From positions 186,001-250,000 of the forward strand of contig NZ_JAMSLW010000004.1 in assembly GCF_024643285.1 (NCBI RefSeq): 64,000 nt of DNA, given 5' to 3'. The notes below the pieces were generated by a model that was not told the DNA's origin, did not search any database, and was given only the letters and a program-made list of their open reading frames with translations. How positions within the stretch are numbered: position 1 is the stretch's first letter; every line of letters starts with the position of its first letter. This stretch comes from Parapedobacter lycopersici. Its GTDB lineage: Bacteria; Bacteroidota; Bacteroidia; Sphingobacteriales; Sphingobacteriaceae. The position numbers were made by a program, and so were the translations under genes. Below are positions 36,657 to 45,873 of this stretch, piece after piece.

Positions 36657-36674
36657 CGGTCAGTGTATTGACCG
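36657..36674. repeat. Inverted repeat CGGTCA-N6-TGACCG
   Basis: A perfect 6-bp arm inverted repeat with a 6-bp spacer (GTGTAT), 16 bp to the right of the previous palindrome. It may be an operator or a small hairpin. Confidence 0.4.
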
Positions 36675-36799
36675 GGAGTAGCAATATCCGCTGGTGCACT
36701 GCCACTTGTCCTGCCGACCCGGTATGATGACTTCAAAAATCATCAACGACATCCAAAGCTGATGGGCATCCGCACGGATTTTGGAATACCCTATAAATG

Positions 36800-36829
36800 A
36801 AAAAGCCCTTGCTTTCGCAAAGGCTTTTT
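36800..36829 (-). terminator. Rho-independent terminator of tRNA-Leu
   Basis: On the minus strand AAAAAGCC pairs with GGCTTTTT, with an inner stem TTGC/GCAA closing a TTTC-type loop. The T-rich 3' arm lies a few bases after the tRNA 3' end. Confidence 0.8.
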
Positions 36830-36835
36830 GGTCGG

Positions 36836-36918
36836 TGCGGAAGAGCAGATTCGAACTGCCACGCCCGTAGGGCGCCACCCCCTCAAGATGGTGCGTCTAC
36901 CAATTTCGCCACTTCCGC
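36836..36918 (-). tRNA. tRNA-Leu (anticodon GAG)
   Basis: 83 nt on the minus strand. The acceptor stem GCGGAAG pairs with CTTCCGC, discriminator A at 36836. The anticodon stem CCATC/GGTGG encloses the loop TTGAGGG, giving GAG (Leu). A long variable arm (GCGCC-CTAC-GGGCG) and the T-arm GGCAG-TTCGAAT-CTGCT are present, as expected for a class II tRNA. CCA is not encoded (CCG follows). A terminator lies downstream. Confidence 0.95.
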
Positions 36919-36990
36919 AGGGATTAACGAATGCAAAAGTAGCGTATTTTTTTGTTTCTACAAGTCTTTTAATGCAATTGAAAAATCGCA

Positions 36991-37878
36991 TCAGGAACGG
37001 TTTTCATCCTGGTGTTGATCAATCAGTGTCTGTATAATTCCGTCTACCAGGCCTACCCTCGGTACAATGATCTGTCTCAGTCGGCCATACTTCATCAACG
37101 TAAGAAAAATTTCACACGCAGGGATAATCACATCAGCGCGGTCGTTATTCAATCCCAGTACATTGATACGGTCTTTCAGCGAAAACGAGTTAAGGTATTC
37201 GTAGATCGATTTCAGTTTCGTGTACGAGATCGGTTTGTCTTCCTTATCATTGGCCAGCCTGGATAATTTGTTGATGTTTCCACCCGTGCCCACCCCGTAC
37301 ACATTCTTAAACATCCCGGTATGGGTTTTTACCCAGTCTTTCATTTCATTCCACGTTTCTTCATCATCCTGATTGTCCAGTATCCGGATTGTGCCGATAT
37401 TGAACGATGCCGATGCCACCAGCCGGGTATCCGCAAACAGGGACAGTTCGGTACTTCCCCCGCCCACATCAATATACAGGTAAACCTTCTTTCCCCCCAG
37501 TTGCTGCTCTATATGACTGTTGTAAATAATTTCTGCCTCTTTCGCACCGTCGATGATCTGCAGGTCTATACCGGATGCCCTGATCTGTGCGACAAGCGAT
37601 CCACCGTTTTCAGCTTCGCGCATGGCCGACGTCGCGCACGCCATATAGGCTTCCACTTTATACACATCCATCAAATTACGGAAAGCAGACATGGTTTTCA
37701 CCAGATCGTCCGCTTTGGGCTGGGATATCGATTGCTCAATAAATGCATCGTCCCCTAAACGAAGCGGCACCCGCACCAGGGTATTCTTTTTGAAGGAAAC
37801 AACCTCGTTATTCTGGATAATATCCGCGATAAGAAGCCGTACGGCATTGGAACCGATATCTATTGCTGCATACCTCAC
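36991..37878 (-). CDS. ppx: Exopolyphosphatase (Ppx/GppA family)
   Basis: 295 residues starting with GTG. The ASKHA-type fold is shown by YAAIDIGSNAVRLLIADI at the N-terminus, the switch loop ACATSAMREAENG (about residues 80-92) and the phosphate-binding loop YIDVGGGSTELSLF (about 135-148). It removes phosphate from polyphosphate ends or hydrolyses pppGpp; this short form has the two N-terminal domains only. Its start overlaps the ppk1 stop by 4 bp (GTGA), so synthesis and breakdown of polyphosphate are coupled in one operon. Confidence 0.9.
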   Translation of the reverse strand: MRYAAIDIGSNAVRLLIADIIQNNEVVSFKKNTLVRVPLRLGDDAFIEQSISQPKADDLVKTMSAFRNLMDVYKVEAYMACATSAMREAENGGSLVAQIRASGIDLQIIDGAKEAEIIYNSHIEQQLGGKKVYLYIDVGGGSTELSLFADTRLVASASFNIGTIRILDNQDDEETWNEMKDWVKTHTGMFKNVYGVGTGGNINKLSRLANDKEDKPISYTKLKSIYEYLNSFSLKDRINVLGLNNDRADVIIPACEIFLTLMKYGRLRQIIVPRVGLVDGIIQTLIDQHQDENRS

Positions 37879-39947
37879 GTTGTACTTGTTTTATATTTTA
37901 AATAATGGTAACTGTCTTCCTGGGCACGGTGCTTAATTTTTCGCTTTGCACCGATGTAGCGGTTATTGTTAAGTTGGTTGATCTCTCTCGCCTTTGTATT
38001 ATCGCGGAGCTGGATATCAATCAGGTCGCGGATTTCGCTTTTTATTTCCGGATCATAAATAGGAAACGCTACCTCCACCCGCCGATCGATATTTCGGGTC
38101 ATCAGGTCGGCTGACGAAAGATATACTTCTTCGGCTCCGCCATTACCAAAAACCCACACCCGTGCATGTTCGAGATACCGATCCACAATACTTCTGACAG
38201 TAATCCGTTCACTAAACCCCTTGATCCCCGGCACCAGGCAGCACATACCGCGGATAATCAGCTGGATCGTCACCCCAACGTTATTTGCCTCATACAATTT
38301 TTCAATGATCTGGTCGTCCGACAGGCTGTTCATCTTCAGAATCATATACCCCTTACCACCGGCCTTTGCAATCTCCACCTCCCGGTCGACCAGCTGATAA
38401 AATTTATTACGGGTTTCCAGCGGGGATGTAATAATCGCTTTGTATGCGCGATGAAACACCTTATTCTCCAATCCCTTGAATAGTCGTTTGAGGTCCTTGG
38501 TAATCATCGGATTCACCGTAAAAAGGCTGTGATCGCCATACAGCTTAGCCGTTTTCTCGTTAAAATTACCGGTAGCCAGGTTCGCATAATAGACCATGCC
38601 CTGTTTTTCCCGGCGTGCAACCAGACAGATTTTAGCATGCACCTTATATTCCACGATCCCAATATTTACATTCACGCCCCCCGCCTCCAGCTTGTTCCGC
38701 CAGTAAATATTGGCTTCTTCATCAAAACGCGCTTTCAGTTCAAGAAGGCAGTTCACCCGTTTTCCATTCTGTGCTGCATTAATCAGTGCATTGATCACAC
38801 TGGAATTTTCAGCTAACCGGTATAACGAAATACTGATTTCCTTGACCTTCGGATCAATTGCAGCTTCCCGCAGAAAATGAACGATATAGTCGAATGACTG
38901 GTAGGGCAGGTTAACCAGGTAATCGCGCTGTGCCATCTGGCCAAAGATGCTCCGGCTGAGGTCGAGGTTGTGGACCCGCAATGGCGGTTGTACGGCATAC
39001 TCCAGCGCGTCACTTCCAACGTTGGGGAAATCAATAAAATCCTTAAAATTATGGTACCGCCCCCCGGGGATCATCGCGCCCGGATCGAGCCGCATCTGTG
39101 ACACCAGGTAATTCAATGCATCCAGCGGAATATCACTGTCATAGAGCAACCGCATGGGGCGCCCCTTGTCGCGGCGCTGGAGGCTTTGCATCAATGCGTC
39201 AACAAACCGGTCACTCATATTCACATCGATATCCAACTCCGCATCACGGGTCAGCTGGATACTGTAAGCCTCTATGGTATCATACTCAAAAATAAAAAAC
39301 AGGTCATCCAGGCAATACCGGATAATATCATCAAGCAAAATGATAAACTTCAGTCCCTTGTTTTCCGGTAATATCAGGAATCTTGAGATGATGGCCGTAG
39401 GGATTTCCAGCAGGGCGTACTTGATTTTCTTGCGGAAGGTAAGTTTTACAACAAAATAAATATGCCGGTCCTTCAGTTCGGGAAACGCGGAATGATCGTC
39501 GCGCTCCAGCATAATGGGAACCAGCGTAGGCAGCACCTGCCTCCTGAAATATTCACGCACATAAGTCCCGCGTGCCACATTGAGCTGCTGTTCATTAATG
39601 ATGAATATCTTCTGCGCCTCCAACTCCTTGATAATCTCATCCTCATACAGGTAATCAAAGCGGCGTTCTAACTTGACTACCAGATTTTTAATCTCATTAA
39701 GAATTTTTCGGGGATTAAATCCAAGCAATGTCTTGGTTTTGCTATTGATATCCACCAGCCGGTTAAGCGTAGCCACCCGTACCCGGTAAAATTCATCCAG
39801 ATTGGAGGAAAATATAGCCAGGAAACGAAGCCGTTCAATAAGGGGGACCGTTTTGTCCGCGGCTTCCTGTAGCACGCGTTCATTGAAATACAGCCAGCTG
39901 ATTTCCCGGTTAATAAATGGATATTTTCGCTTCACAATGGTCAACAT
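37875..39947 (-). CDS. ppk1: Polyphosphate kinase 1
   Basis: 690 residues, full length. The N-terminal domain starts FINREISWLYFNERVLQEA, followed by the head domain, and two phospholipase-D-like catalytic domains: the first has the autophosphorylated His in EYKVHAKICLV, the second has the supporting His in RYLEHARVWVF and ends near VEVAFPI. It makes polyphosphate from ATP, reversibly. It is the first gene of the ppk1-ppx pair; a possible Pho box lies 52-68 bp before its start. Confidence 0.95.
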   Translation of the reverse strand: MLTIVKRKYPFINREISWLYFNERVLQEAADKTVPLIERLRFLAIFSSNLDEFYRVRVATLNRLVDINSKTKTLLGFNPRKILNEIKNLVVKLERRFDYLYEDEIIKELEAQKIFIINEQQLNVARGTYVREYFRRQVLPTLVPIMLERDDHSAFPELKDRHIYFVVKLTFRKKIKYALLEIPTAIISRFLILPENKGLKFIILLDDIIRYCLDDLFFIFEYDTIEAYSIQLTRDAELDIDVNMSDRFVDALMQSLQRRDKGRPMRLLYDSDIPLDALNYLVSQMRLDPGAMIPGGRYHNFKDFIDFPNVGSDALEYAVQPPLRVHNLDLSRSIFGQMAQRDYLVNLPYQSFDYIVHFLREAAIDPKVKEISISLYRLAENSSVINALINAAQNGKRVNCLLELKARFDEEANIYWRNKLEAGGVNVNIGIVEYKVHAKICLVARREKQGMVYYANLATGNFNEKTAKLYGDHSLFTVNPMITKDLKRLFKGLENKVFHRAYKAIITSPLETRNKFYQLVDREVEIAKAGGKGYMILKMNSLSDDQIIEKLYEANNVGVTIQLIIRGMCCLVPGIKGFSERITVRSIVDRYLEHARVWVFGNGGAEEVYLSSADLMTRNIDRRVEVAFPIYDPEIKSEIRDLIDIQLRDNTKAREINQLNNNRYIGAKRKIKHRAQEDSYHYLKYKTSTT

Positions 39948-39998
39948 ATGGCCGCTTACAGTAAACAGGCCAATATTAACAATACAAGATTTTTTTAA

Positions 39999-40015
39999 TG
40001 TTAACTCGTTGTTAA
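39999..40015 (-). promoter_or_regulatory. Possible Pho box upstream of ppk1
   Basis: Read on the minus strand, TTAACA-N5-TTAACA forms a direct repeat with 11-bp spacing, the arrangement bound by PhoB/PhoP response regulators. It lies 52-68 bp before the ppk1 start, a suitable place for activation under phosphate starvation. An inverted repeat TGATAAC-N13-GTTATCA (40020-40046) lies just beyond. Confidence 0.5.
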
Positions 40016-40083
40016 TTCATGATAACCAACATCCTGTATGTTATCAGCCGTAAGCGGGTGTTAATTTCTTATTAAAGCGGTCT

Positions 40084-41118
40084 TCAGCCATTCCAGGCCG
40101 ACTGTTCCAGGATTTCCATTTGCCAAAGGATCTCTTCTTCTTTCACCGGAAAAGGTTCATCCCGGCGGATTTGGGCATAGACCGCGTTGAACAGGTCGTT
40201 ATAATCGCCCTTAAGCGCTTCCCTGTAACGCAATTCACGGTCGCCATTTGGCTTAATCAACGTAATCAACCCTTCTTTTCCTACGGGCTCAATACCATAC
40301 TCGGGGTCCTTGGGCGAAATACCGGCCTGCAGCTGATCTTCCTGTACATCGGCGCGTACTTTTTGGAAAGACCCCTTCATCCCGTGCAAAACGTAAGCAG
40401 GTAACGGATTGGCCACCAGCAGACTCGCGTGTATAAACACCGTAAGTCCATTTTGATAATTCAGTATCAGGGTGGCAAAATCAGCCACCTCGGAATTTGG
40501 GCGGTGTGTACTGGTGATCTTCAGGCTTTTCTCCGGTTTGCCAAACAGGCTAATGACCTGATCCAGCAAGTGCGGACCGAGGTCGTACAATACCCCGCTT
40601 CCGGGAATATCGGTTTCTTTAAATGTCTTTGCACTTTTTTCCATGCGATAGCGGTCGAACCGGACATGCAGTTCGATCAGTTCCCCCAAGGTATCGCGCT
40701 CCACCACACGCTTGAGCAGTTTAAAGTCGCTGTCCCACCTGCGGTTCTGGAATACCATCACATGCCTGTCCATCTTCCGGGCCAGCGCAAACAATTCCCT
40801 GGCCTCCGCGCTGCTGGTGGCAAAGGGCTTTTCAACCAATACGTGTTTCCCTGCCTTTAGTGCCTGTGTAGCATGCGCTACATGCAGGTTATTCGGCGTA
40901 TTAACGATGACCAGTTCAATCGCTTCGTCACGCAGTAGCTCATCCACCGAATCATAGCTGATAATACCCGGGTAGCGATGCTGCGCATGTTTCTCATGCC
41001 GTTCTACCACGGCTCGCAAATCAAAGCGCGTCTTCTGGTCGATAAAAGGCGCATGGAATACCCTTCCGGACATTCCATACGACAGGATACCTGTAACGAT
41101 GCTCTTCTTTTTGGCCAT
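40084..41118 (-). CDS. Gfo/Idh/MocA-family oxidoreductase
   Basis: 344 residues. The N-terminal Rossmann domain has GILSYGMSGRVFHAPF in the dinucleotide-binding loop position, and the conserved VLVEKPFATSSAEARELF (about residues 92-109) holds the EKP motif. The C-terminal alpha/beta domain has GVLYDLGPHLLDQVISLFG with the substrate-site Asp and His. It oxidises or reduces a sugar-type or inositol-like compound with NAD(P). The substrate is not predictable. Close relatives include YdgJ-type enzymes. It lies 14 bp after the DUF4142 gene. Confidence 0.9.
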   Translation of the reverse strand: MAKKKSIVTGILSYGMSGRVFHAPFIDQKTRFDLRAVVERHEKHAQHRYPGIISYDSVDELLRDEAIELVIVNTPNNLHVAHATQALKAGKHVLVEKPFATSSAEARELFALARKMDRHVMVFQNRRWDSDFKLLKRVVERDTLGELIELHVRFDRYRMEKSAKTFKETDIPGSGVLYDLGPHLLDQVISLFGKPEKSLKITSTHRPNSEVADFATLILNYQNGLTVFIHASLLVANPLPAYVLHGMKGSFQKVRADVQEDQLQAGISPKDPEYGIEPVGKEGLITLIKPNGDRELRYREALKGDYNDLFNAVYAQIRRDEPFPVKEEEILWQMEILEQSAWNG

Positions 41119-41132
41119 GGGATTTCTGTTTA

Positions 41133-41705
41133 TCAGTGGTGCGCCCCGTGGTCGGCTTCACCTCCCGCCAGCGCATACAATTCCTGGACAGCCGGAAGCT
41201 TCGCTGCTGCAAAGTTGCGCAGTTGCTTGTTGGTATTCCGGCTGGCACGGTTAAACTGTTCCAATATCATCGCCTGCTTATGTTGCACATGGGCGATATA
41301 ATCCTGTTCCGCAACTGTAATTGTACCGGCGGTAGACAGGCTGTCTGTCGTTGAATCTGCGGAAACACTTTCCAACGCCAACGCTCCCGGATCTGGCAGA
41401 ATAACATATTCCACCGTGGCGATCTCCACGAGTTCAGGTAAAATGGACTGATAGGTTTCGACCACCTGGCTTGCCAGTTTCTTCACTTCCGGCGAAGTAG
41501 CCGATGCTCCAACACGGTTGGCGAGGTCCACTTCATATGCTGCTGCCTCATGCACAGACTTAAAAAAGCTAAAGCCCTCGCTGTCCACACCTGTTTTATT
41601 ATTAAACAGGGAAGCCCGGCCCATCGGCTCTCCCGAATGCCGCACACAGGAACCTAACGTAAATACTGCACAGGCAGCAATGAGGGAAATCTTATCCAGT
41701 TTCAT
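41133..41705 (-). CDS. DUF4142-type lipoprotein
   Basis: 190 residues with a signal ending in the lipobox FTLGSC (Cys20). The remaining part is helical, with FFKSVHEAAAYEVDLANRVG and SPEVKKLASQVVETYQ matching the start of DUF4142, a ferritin-like four-helix bundle found in envelope proteins of many bacteria. The domain appears interrupted by a Pro/Ser/Thr-rich stretch (about residues 110-130), so it is a diverged member. The C-terminus ends in DHGAHH. Function is unknown; a stress or metal-related role is only a guess. It precedes the oxidoreductase gene by 14 bp. Confidence 0.65.
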   Translation of the reverse strand: MKLDKISLIAACAVFTLGSCVRHSGEPMGRASLFNNKTGVDSEGFSFFKSVHEAAAYEVDLANRVGASATSPEVKKLASQVVETYQSILPELVEIATVEYVILPDPGALALESVSADSTTDSLSTAGTITVAEQDYIAHVQHKQAMILEQFNRASRNTNKQLRNFAAAKLPAVQELYALAGGEADHGAHH

Positions 41706-41787
41706 AGTACTATTTTTATTTTTTGACAGGCAAACTTAGCTAAAATGTGCTTCTTATCAAACAAGTTCCTTGATCCATCAGCATGGA

Positions 41788-44352
41788 TTACGCCAGGTTC
41801 CGTCCGGCATTGACCACACCGTATATGGTACGCGTTACCAATTTGGCGTATACTTCATTGTCTGGCTCTTCCTGCAGCTGCCGGATGGCATAATGCTGGA
41901 TAATAAGCAACGGCAGCACAATTTTCTCCCGCATGGCAATGGACTCGCGTTCTACCGGGTAGTTTTCCATCAACGTGGTGCTTTGGCTGAGCTTCAGCAC
42001 ATAAGTCTTTGTCCGTTCAAACTCATCACACATTTTCTGCCAGAATGCACCAAATTCCTTATCTTTCTGAATATAGGATGTCAAATCAAAATTGGATTTG
42101 GACATCGACATCATGCAATTGTCGATCATTGTCTTAAACATCCCCGAAGTTTCATACAGCTCCACCACCTCATTCCACCGGCCATCCTTATCGGCCTGTT
42201 GCAGGGCCATGCCCACTCCGTAAAAACCGGGAATGTTTTGCTTCAACTGACTCCAGGAAGTAACAAAACTGATGGCACGGAGGTCCTCCAGACGCAATTC
42301 GCGATCGGCATTCCGCTTCACGGGGCGACTGCTGATGTTGATCTGCGAGAGAAACTTGAGTGGACTGAACCGTTCGAGGTATTTAAGAAACAGCGGATCA
42401 TGCCGCAGCTCCAGGAACTTTTCATGACTGACGTTAGCCATGTAGTCGATCAGCTCCTTTTTCTCTACGCTCAGCGTATCACCGTCTTTCTGGCCGATGT
42501 GCGAATTAAGTCCGGCATAAAGCAGCTGCTCAATATTGTAATGGGCCGTGTCCAGCGAACCATACTGACTGCTGATGGTCTGCCCCTGGATGGTCAGTTG
42601 GATGTGGTCATTGACCACCTCTTTTCCCATGGCTGCATAGAACCGCTGGGTTTTTCCTCCGCCGCGGGCAGGGGGTCCTCCCCTTCCATCAAAAAAGACC
42701 AGGTCCACATCATATTGCCGCGCGATGGCGGTAAGTTCAATTTTAGCTTTATAGATAGACCAATTGGCCATGAGGTAACCGCCGTCCTTGGTACTGTCGG
42801 AGAAACCCAGCATAATGGTTTGCCGGTTACCCCGGCGCTTCAGGTGTGCCGCGTACTGTTTATGGGTATACAGTGATTTCATCACATCTGCCGCCCGCTC
42901 AAGGTCATCCACCGTCTCGAAAAGCGGCACAAAATCCATGTGCAGGGAGTCCCGCTTCCAATCGCTCCAAAGGAACAGCTCCATCAGTTCCAGGATATCG
43001 GATGCCTGCTGGCAATTGCTGATGATGAACCGCTGCGCTGCGCGCTCCCCTCCCGACAACTGAATCTCCTTAATCAGGTGGATCACATCAAGCGTATCGG
43101 CCACCAGCGCCGAAGCAGCCGCATCGTGCCGTAGGTCCAGTTCCTGGAATTGCAATGCCGCTTGTTTGCCTGCCTCGTCCCGTTGTTCGAAATCGGCACT
43201 TATGCCGGCCAGGTCCGGGTATTTTTCACGCAGGTACCGGTGCGTTTGCCGTAGGATGCTGCTGTCCTGCCGAAGGTCCAGCGTGGCAAAAAAGCAGCCG
43301 AACGTCTTTACCTTCCGCGCCATATCGTCAACCAGTTCCACAAACAGCCCATCGTGGTACTCTACAAGCACCCGTTTTATCTCCCGCAGGTTTTGAAGAA
43401 TATGGCTTTTTTCATTCCTCGGGGTCTGGGGCGGATTAAAGCTATTTTCATACAACAGGTCGTACAGCTTATCCATGTATTTTTCCACACCCCGGAAGGT
43501 CAATCGCCTTTTCAGTACCCGGAAATCACGGTAGTAGCAGCGGAAGAGCACTGTACGGAGCAGCATCGCGACCTGCCGTGTACTTTCCACGGTAACGTTG
43601 GGATTACCGTCGCGATCGCCGCCCGGCCAGAAACCAAGTTCCACCACCGGATTAATATCTTCAGCAGATATATCAAACTCATCGTCTATTTTCGACTGAA
43701 TGGCCGATGCCACCGGATAAAACACGTTCTCCAGAAACCAGGCCAGGCTGATCGCTTCATCCACCGGCGTTGGTTTACGCTTATTCATAAACGGTGTTTT
43801 TCCCAGCTGCTGCAGCAGCAGGTGGGCGTTATGAATGTCGTTCTGTTTGAGGGCCTCCGTTAAGTCCGTGATGATGGACAGTACGGGCCCCGGATAGAAC
43901 TGTGTCGGATGCGCCGTCAGGACCAACCGAAGCGAAAAATTCTGGAGTTTATCGATGAGCTTTTTCCGGAGCGCCTTATTGTTTTCCGTTAATTTGAATA
44001 CGGAGTCAAGCATGCCGGCCTCGTCCGAACGGCCGGTTTTTTTAAATGCCGAATCTTCCACGGCATCGAAAAGCACGACCTGGCGTTCAATATACTGGAT
44101 AATCCGGAACAACAGGTCTATCCGGTCGGATTCGCCGATATACTGTTTATATTCGTTAAAGAAGCTCTCAAGAATGGTTTCCGGATCCAGCTTGTTTGCC
44201 ACCCCCCGTTCACAATGTGTAGTGAAGAATGGCAGGAGCGTTCCCGTATGCTTCACCTGATAAAACGGCAATGTCATAAATAGACTATTGAACAGCTCAA
44301 ACCGGGTGAGTACTTCGTTTTCAAAGACTGCTTGCTTTTTACTTAACTTCAT
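41788..44352 (-). CDS. ppc: Phosphoenolpyruvate carboxylase
   Basis: 854 residues. It converts PEP and bicarbonate to oxaloacetate, refilling the TCA cycle. Visible catalytic segments are LVLTAHPTQFYPG (the essential His; Gln replaces the common Glu), GFWPGGDRDGNPNVT, MLGFSDSTKDGGYLMANW and FFDGRGGPPARGGGKTQRFY. The protein ends in VNAGRNLA rather than the RNTG ending of most PEP carboxylases, in which the last residues line the active site. This is a diverged subfamily form, not a truncation. It stands alone, 82 bp before the DUF4142 gene start. Confidence 0.94.
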   Translation of the reverse strand: MKLSKKQAVFENEVLTRFELFNSLFMTLPFYQVKHTGTLLPFFTTHCERGVANKLDPETILESFFNEYKQYIGESDRIDLLFRIIQYIERQVVLFDAVEDSAFKKTGRSDEAGMLDSVFKLTENNKALRKKLIDKLQNFSLRLVLTAHPTQFYPGPVLSIITDLTEALKQNDIHNAHLLLQQLGKTPFMNKRKPTPVDEAISLAWFLENVFYPVASAIQSKIDDEFDISAEDINPVVELGFWPGGDRDGNPNVTVESTRQVAMLLRTVLFRCYYRDFRVLKRRLTFRGVEKYMDKLYDLLYENSFNPPQTPRNEKSHILQNLREIKRVLVEYHDGLFVELVDDMARKVKTFGCFFATLDLRQDSSILRQTHRYLREKYPDLAGISADFEQRDEAGKQAALQFQELDLRHDAAASALVADTLDVIHLIKEIQLSGGERAAQRFIISNCQQASDILELMELFLWSDWKRDSLHMDFVPLFETVDDLERAADVMKSLYTHKQYAAHLKRRGNRQTIMLGFSDSTKDGGYLMANWSIYKAKIELTAIARQYDVDLVFFDGRGGPPARGGGKTQRFYAAMGKEVVNDHIQLTIQGQTISSQYGSLDTAHYNIEQLLYAGLNSHIGQKDGDTLSVEKKELIDYMANVSHEKFLELRHDPLFLKYLERFSPLKFLSQINISSRPVKRNADRELRLEDLRAISFVTSWSQLKQNIPGFYGVGMALQQADKDGRWNEVVELYETSGMFKTMIDNCMMSMSKSNFDLTSYIQKDKEFGAFWQKMCDEFERTKTYVLKLSQSTTLMENYPVERESIAMREKIVLPLLIIQHYAIRQLQEEPDNEVYAKLVTRTIYGVVNAGRNLA

Positions 44353-44542
44353 GCCATATAAAATGAGGAACTAAATATAACGAATGTTGATATCTTCGGG
44401 TCAGCATCATTGGACAATTCCGCTAACCAAACCGCCAAATATAAAAATAGTTTGTTAAAAAATGGACAAAACGTTACTACAATAGCAATAATTACAGGAA
44501 TGTGTTGAAAAAAATCCAATATAGTTTTCGTGTTTCCCGACG

Positions 44543-44568
44543 GAAAAAGCCCCAGTTGTCCGCTGGGG
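44543..44568 (-). terminator. Rho-independent terminator
   Basis: On the minus strand CCCCAG-CGGACAA-CTGGGG is followed by CTTTTT. It lies about 190 bp after the stop at 44759 and about 190 bp before the ppc start. Confidence 0.7.
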
Positions 44569-44604
44569 AAAAACAAACCGGGAAACCGCCGGTCATTGCC
44601 TTAC

Positions 44605-44638
44605 TAAAAGCAAGACAGCGCCCGAAAGCGCTTGTCTT
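44605..44638 (-). terminator. Second hairpin terminator
   Basis: On the minus strand AAGACA and GCGC pair with GCGC and TGTCTT (one bulged base), followed by GCTTTTA. It is the first stop signal after the gene ending at 44759. Confidence 0.6.
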
Positions 44639-44758
44639 AAACGTGTTAAAGGTTATACTATACACTTTCATCGGTTACACCAACCTAACAGCTCGCCGTG
44701 CCGGAGAGCGGGAGTCACTGCCCTATCTGTCCTGCAAAAACGCCCAAGTTGGATGTAT

Positions 44759-45577
44759 TTAAAATGCGACCCCAATAGCCAGGCCCATACGGGCGCCCGC
44801 CCAGGGTCCCCTGAGCAATAGCCGGCCGCCGTTTGCATCCACGGACGCAGTGGTTTCTACCATCGGAATCTCCAGTTCGTTCAATGCCTCGCGTAATCCT
44901 TCCTGTTCCTGCGGACTCAGCGTGGCAGTCCCCTTCAGGTCGCCTCTTGCACCTCCGTATGCCGCACCCAATATCCACCAGTCGAGGTAAAACCGTTGCG
45001 CAATACGCCACTGCGCACCAAAAAGTATCCCTCCCGTAAAACTGTTGACCCGTCCCGTGAGCGGGATATTGCGGGTTTCTGATATTGTGCCGGATTCACC
45101 CGTCAGGCTCACCTCATATTCAAATTCCGCGAAATCCAGGCCATAAGTACTGTAACGGAAATAAGGTGCAAGATAGAATCCCCGTGGCCCATCGTGCTTG
45201 CCAAAATAAAAACGTGGTTCCAGCGTGATGGCCGTGCCGCCAACCCGTACATGCTGCAGGTCATCAAAGGTTTCCGCATCATCAATAATGGATTCAAAGC
45301 TGCCGAGCATTGGAAAACTACCCCGCGGAACCATGGCCAGACCCAGCCCAACGGATATCTTCCGCGCGACGAGCCGCTCATATTGGAATGAAAAACTACG
45401 CAGGGGAAGCGCCAGCAGATTGATTTTGGCAACATTCATATCATAATCGCCTTCTGCCTGCCCGGACTGTAGTATAGGATCCGGAACCGGTGCGGCACGC
45501 AGCTGATATTCCTGTGCGTAACTACACGAAATAAGGGCGGTTAATAAGAGAAAAAGGAATGTCTTTAAGCAGTTCAT
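44759..45577 (-). CDS. Outer-membrane beta-barrel-like protein (DUF3575-like)
   Basis: 272 residues from the ATG at 45577 (MNCLKTFLFLLL); an ATG three codons earlier at 45586 is the alternative. A signal peptide ends near CSYAQ. The mature part alternates polar and hydrophobic residues with many aromatic girdle positions (SFSFQYERLVARKISVGLGL, GFYLAPYFRYSTYGLDFAEF, RFYLDWWILGAAYGG) and ends in phenylalanine (GLAIGVAF), as outer-membrane barrels do. The family resemblance is to DUF3575 porin-like proteins. It is monocistronic, with two terminators behind it. Function unknown. Confidence 0.7.
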   Translation of the reverse strand: MNCLKTFLFLLLTALISCSYAQEYQLRAAPVPDPILQSGQAEGDYDMNVAKINLLALPLRSFSFQYERLVARKISVGLGLAMVPRGSFPMLGSFESIIDDAETFDDLQHVRVGGTAITLEPRFYFGKHDGPRGFYLAPYFRYSTYGLDFAEFEYEVSLTGESGTISETRNIPLTGRVNSFTGGILFGAQWRIAQRFYLDWWILGAAYGGARGDLKGTATLSPQEQEGLREALNELEIPMVETTASVDANGGRLLLRGPWAGARMGLAIGVAF

Positions 45578-45775
45578 TGCATCCATAGTGGGCTATTCAT
45601 TGTATCCACAACGCATTGTGATCAAAAAAGAAACAGTATTTATTGATTGTTGTTTTAGCTGTTTTCATGGAATCCCGATTTCAGCATCATGGATGGGTGA
45701 AGGTAAGGGTTTGTACAGGATCCCACAACGGGTTTTGCAAAAAATCCCAAAAGTCCAGCCATTAACCTGAAAAAA

Positions 45776-45805
45776 AACGGACAGCACAAAGTCAGGCTAT
45801 CCGTT
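45776..45805 (-). terminator. Rho-independent terminator after the PEGA-like gene
   Basis: On the minus strand AACGGATAGC pairs with GCTGTCCGTT (one mismatch) around 10 nt and is followed by an 8-base T-run. It lies 69 bp after the stop at 45874. Confidence 0.75.
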
Positions 45806-45873
45806 CTATTTTTCGATTTAGGCATTATCTTTTTGCAGTATTGTGGCGGCTATTCCACTGGGCAACCGGTCGG

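Larger units (their letters stand above)
36499..36835. other. Intergenic region before the FtsX-type permease
   Basis: 337 bp without a supported gene. It contains two inverted repeats listed separately (36626-36641 and 36657-36674) and the terminator of tRNA-Leu (36800-36829). The promoter for the permease is expected here but no TAnnTTTG element stands out. Confidence 0.45.
44353..44758. other. Intergenic region with two terminators
   Basis: 406 bp between the ppc start and the end of the outer-membrane protein gene. It holds two minus-strand terminators (44543-44568 and 44605-44638). Weak open frames at 44349-44576 (minus) and 44502-44762 (plus) have no supported identity. The ppc promoter must lie between 44353 and about 44540; I cannot place it. 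Confidence 0.5.

Noticed and set aside
43354-43863. Long frame opposite the PEP carboxylase gene (also 41770-42876)
   Set aside because: These are antisense shadows of a well-supported gene; no family features are seen.
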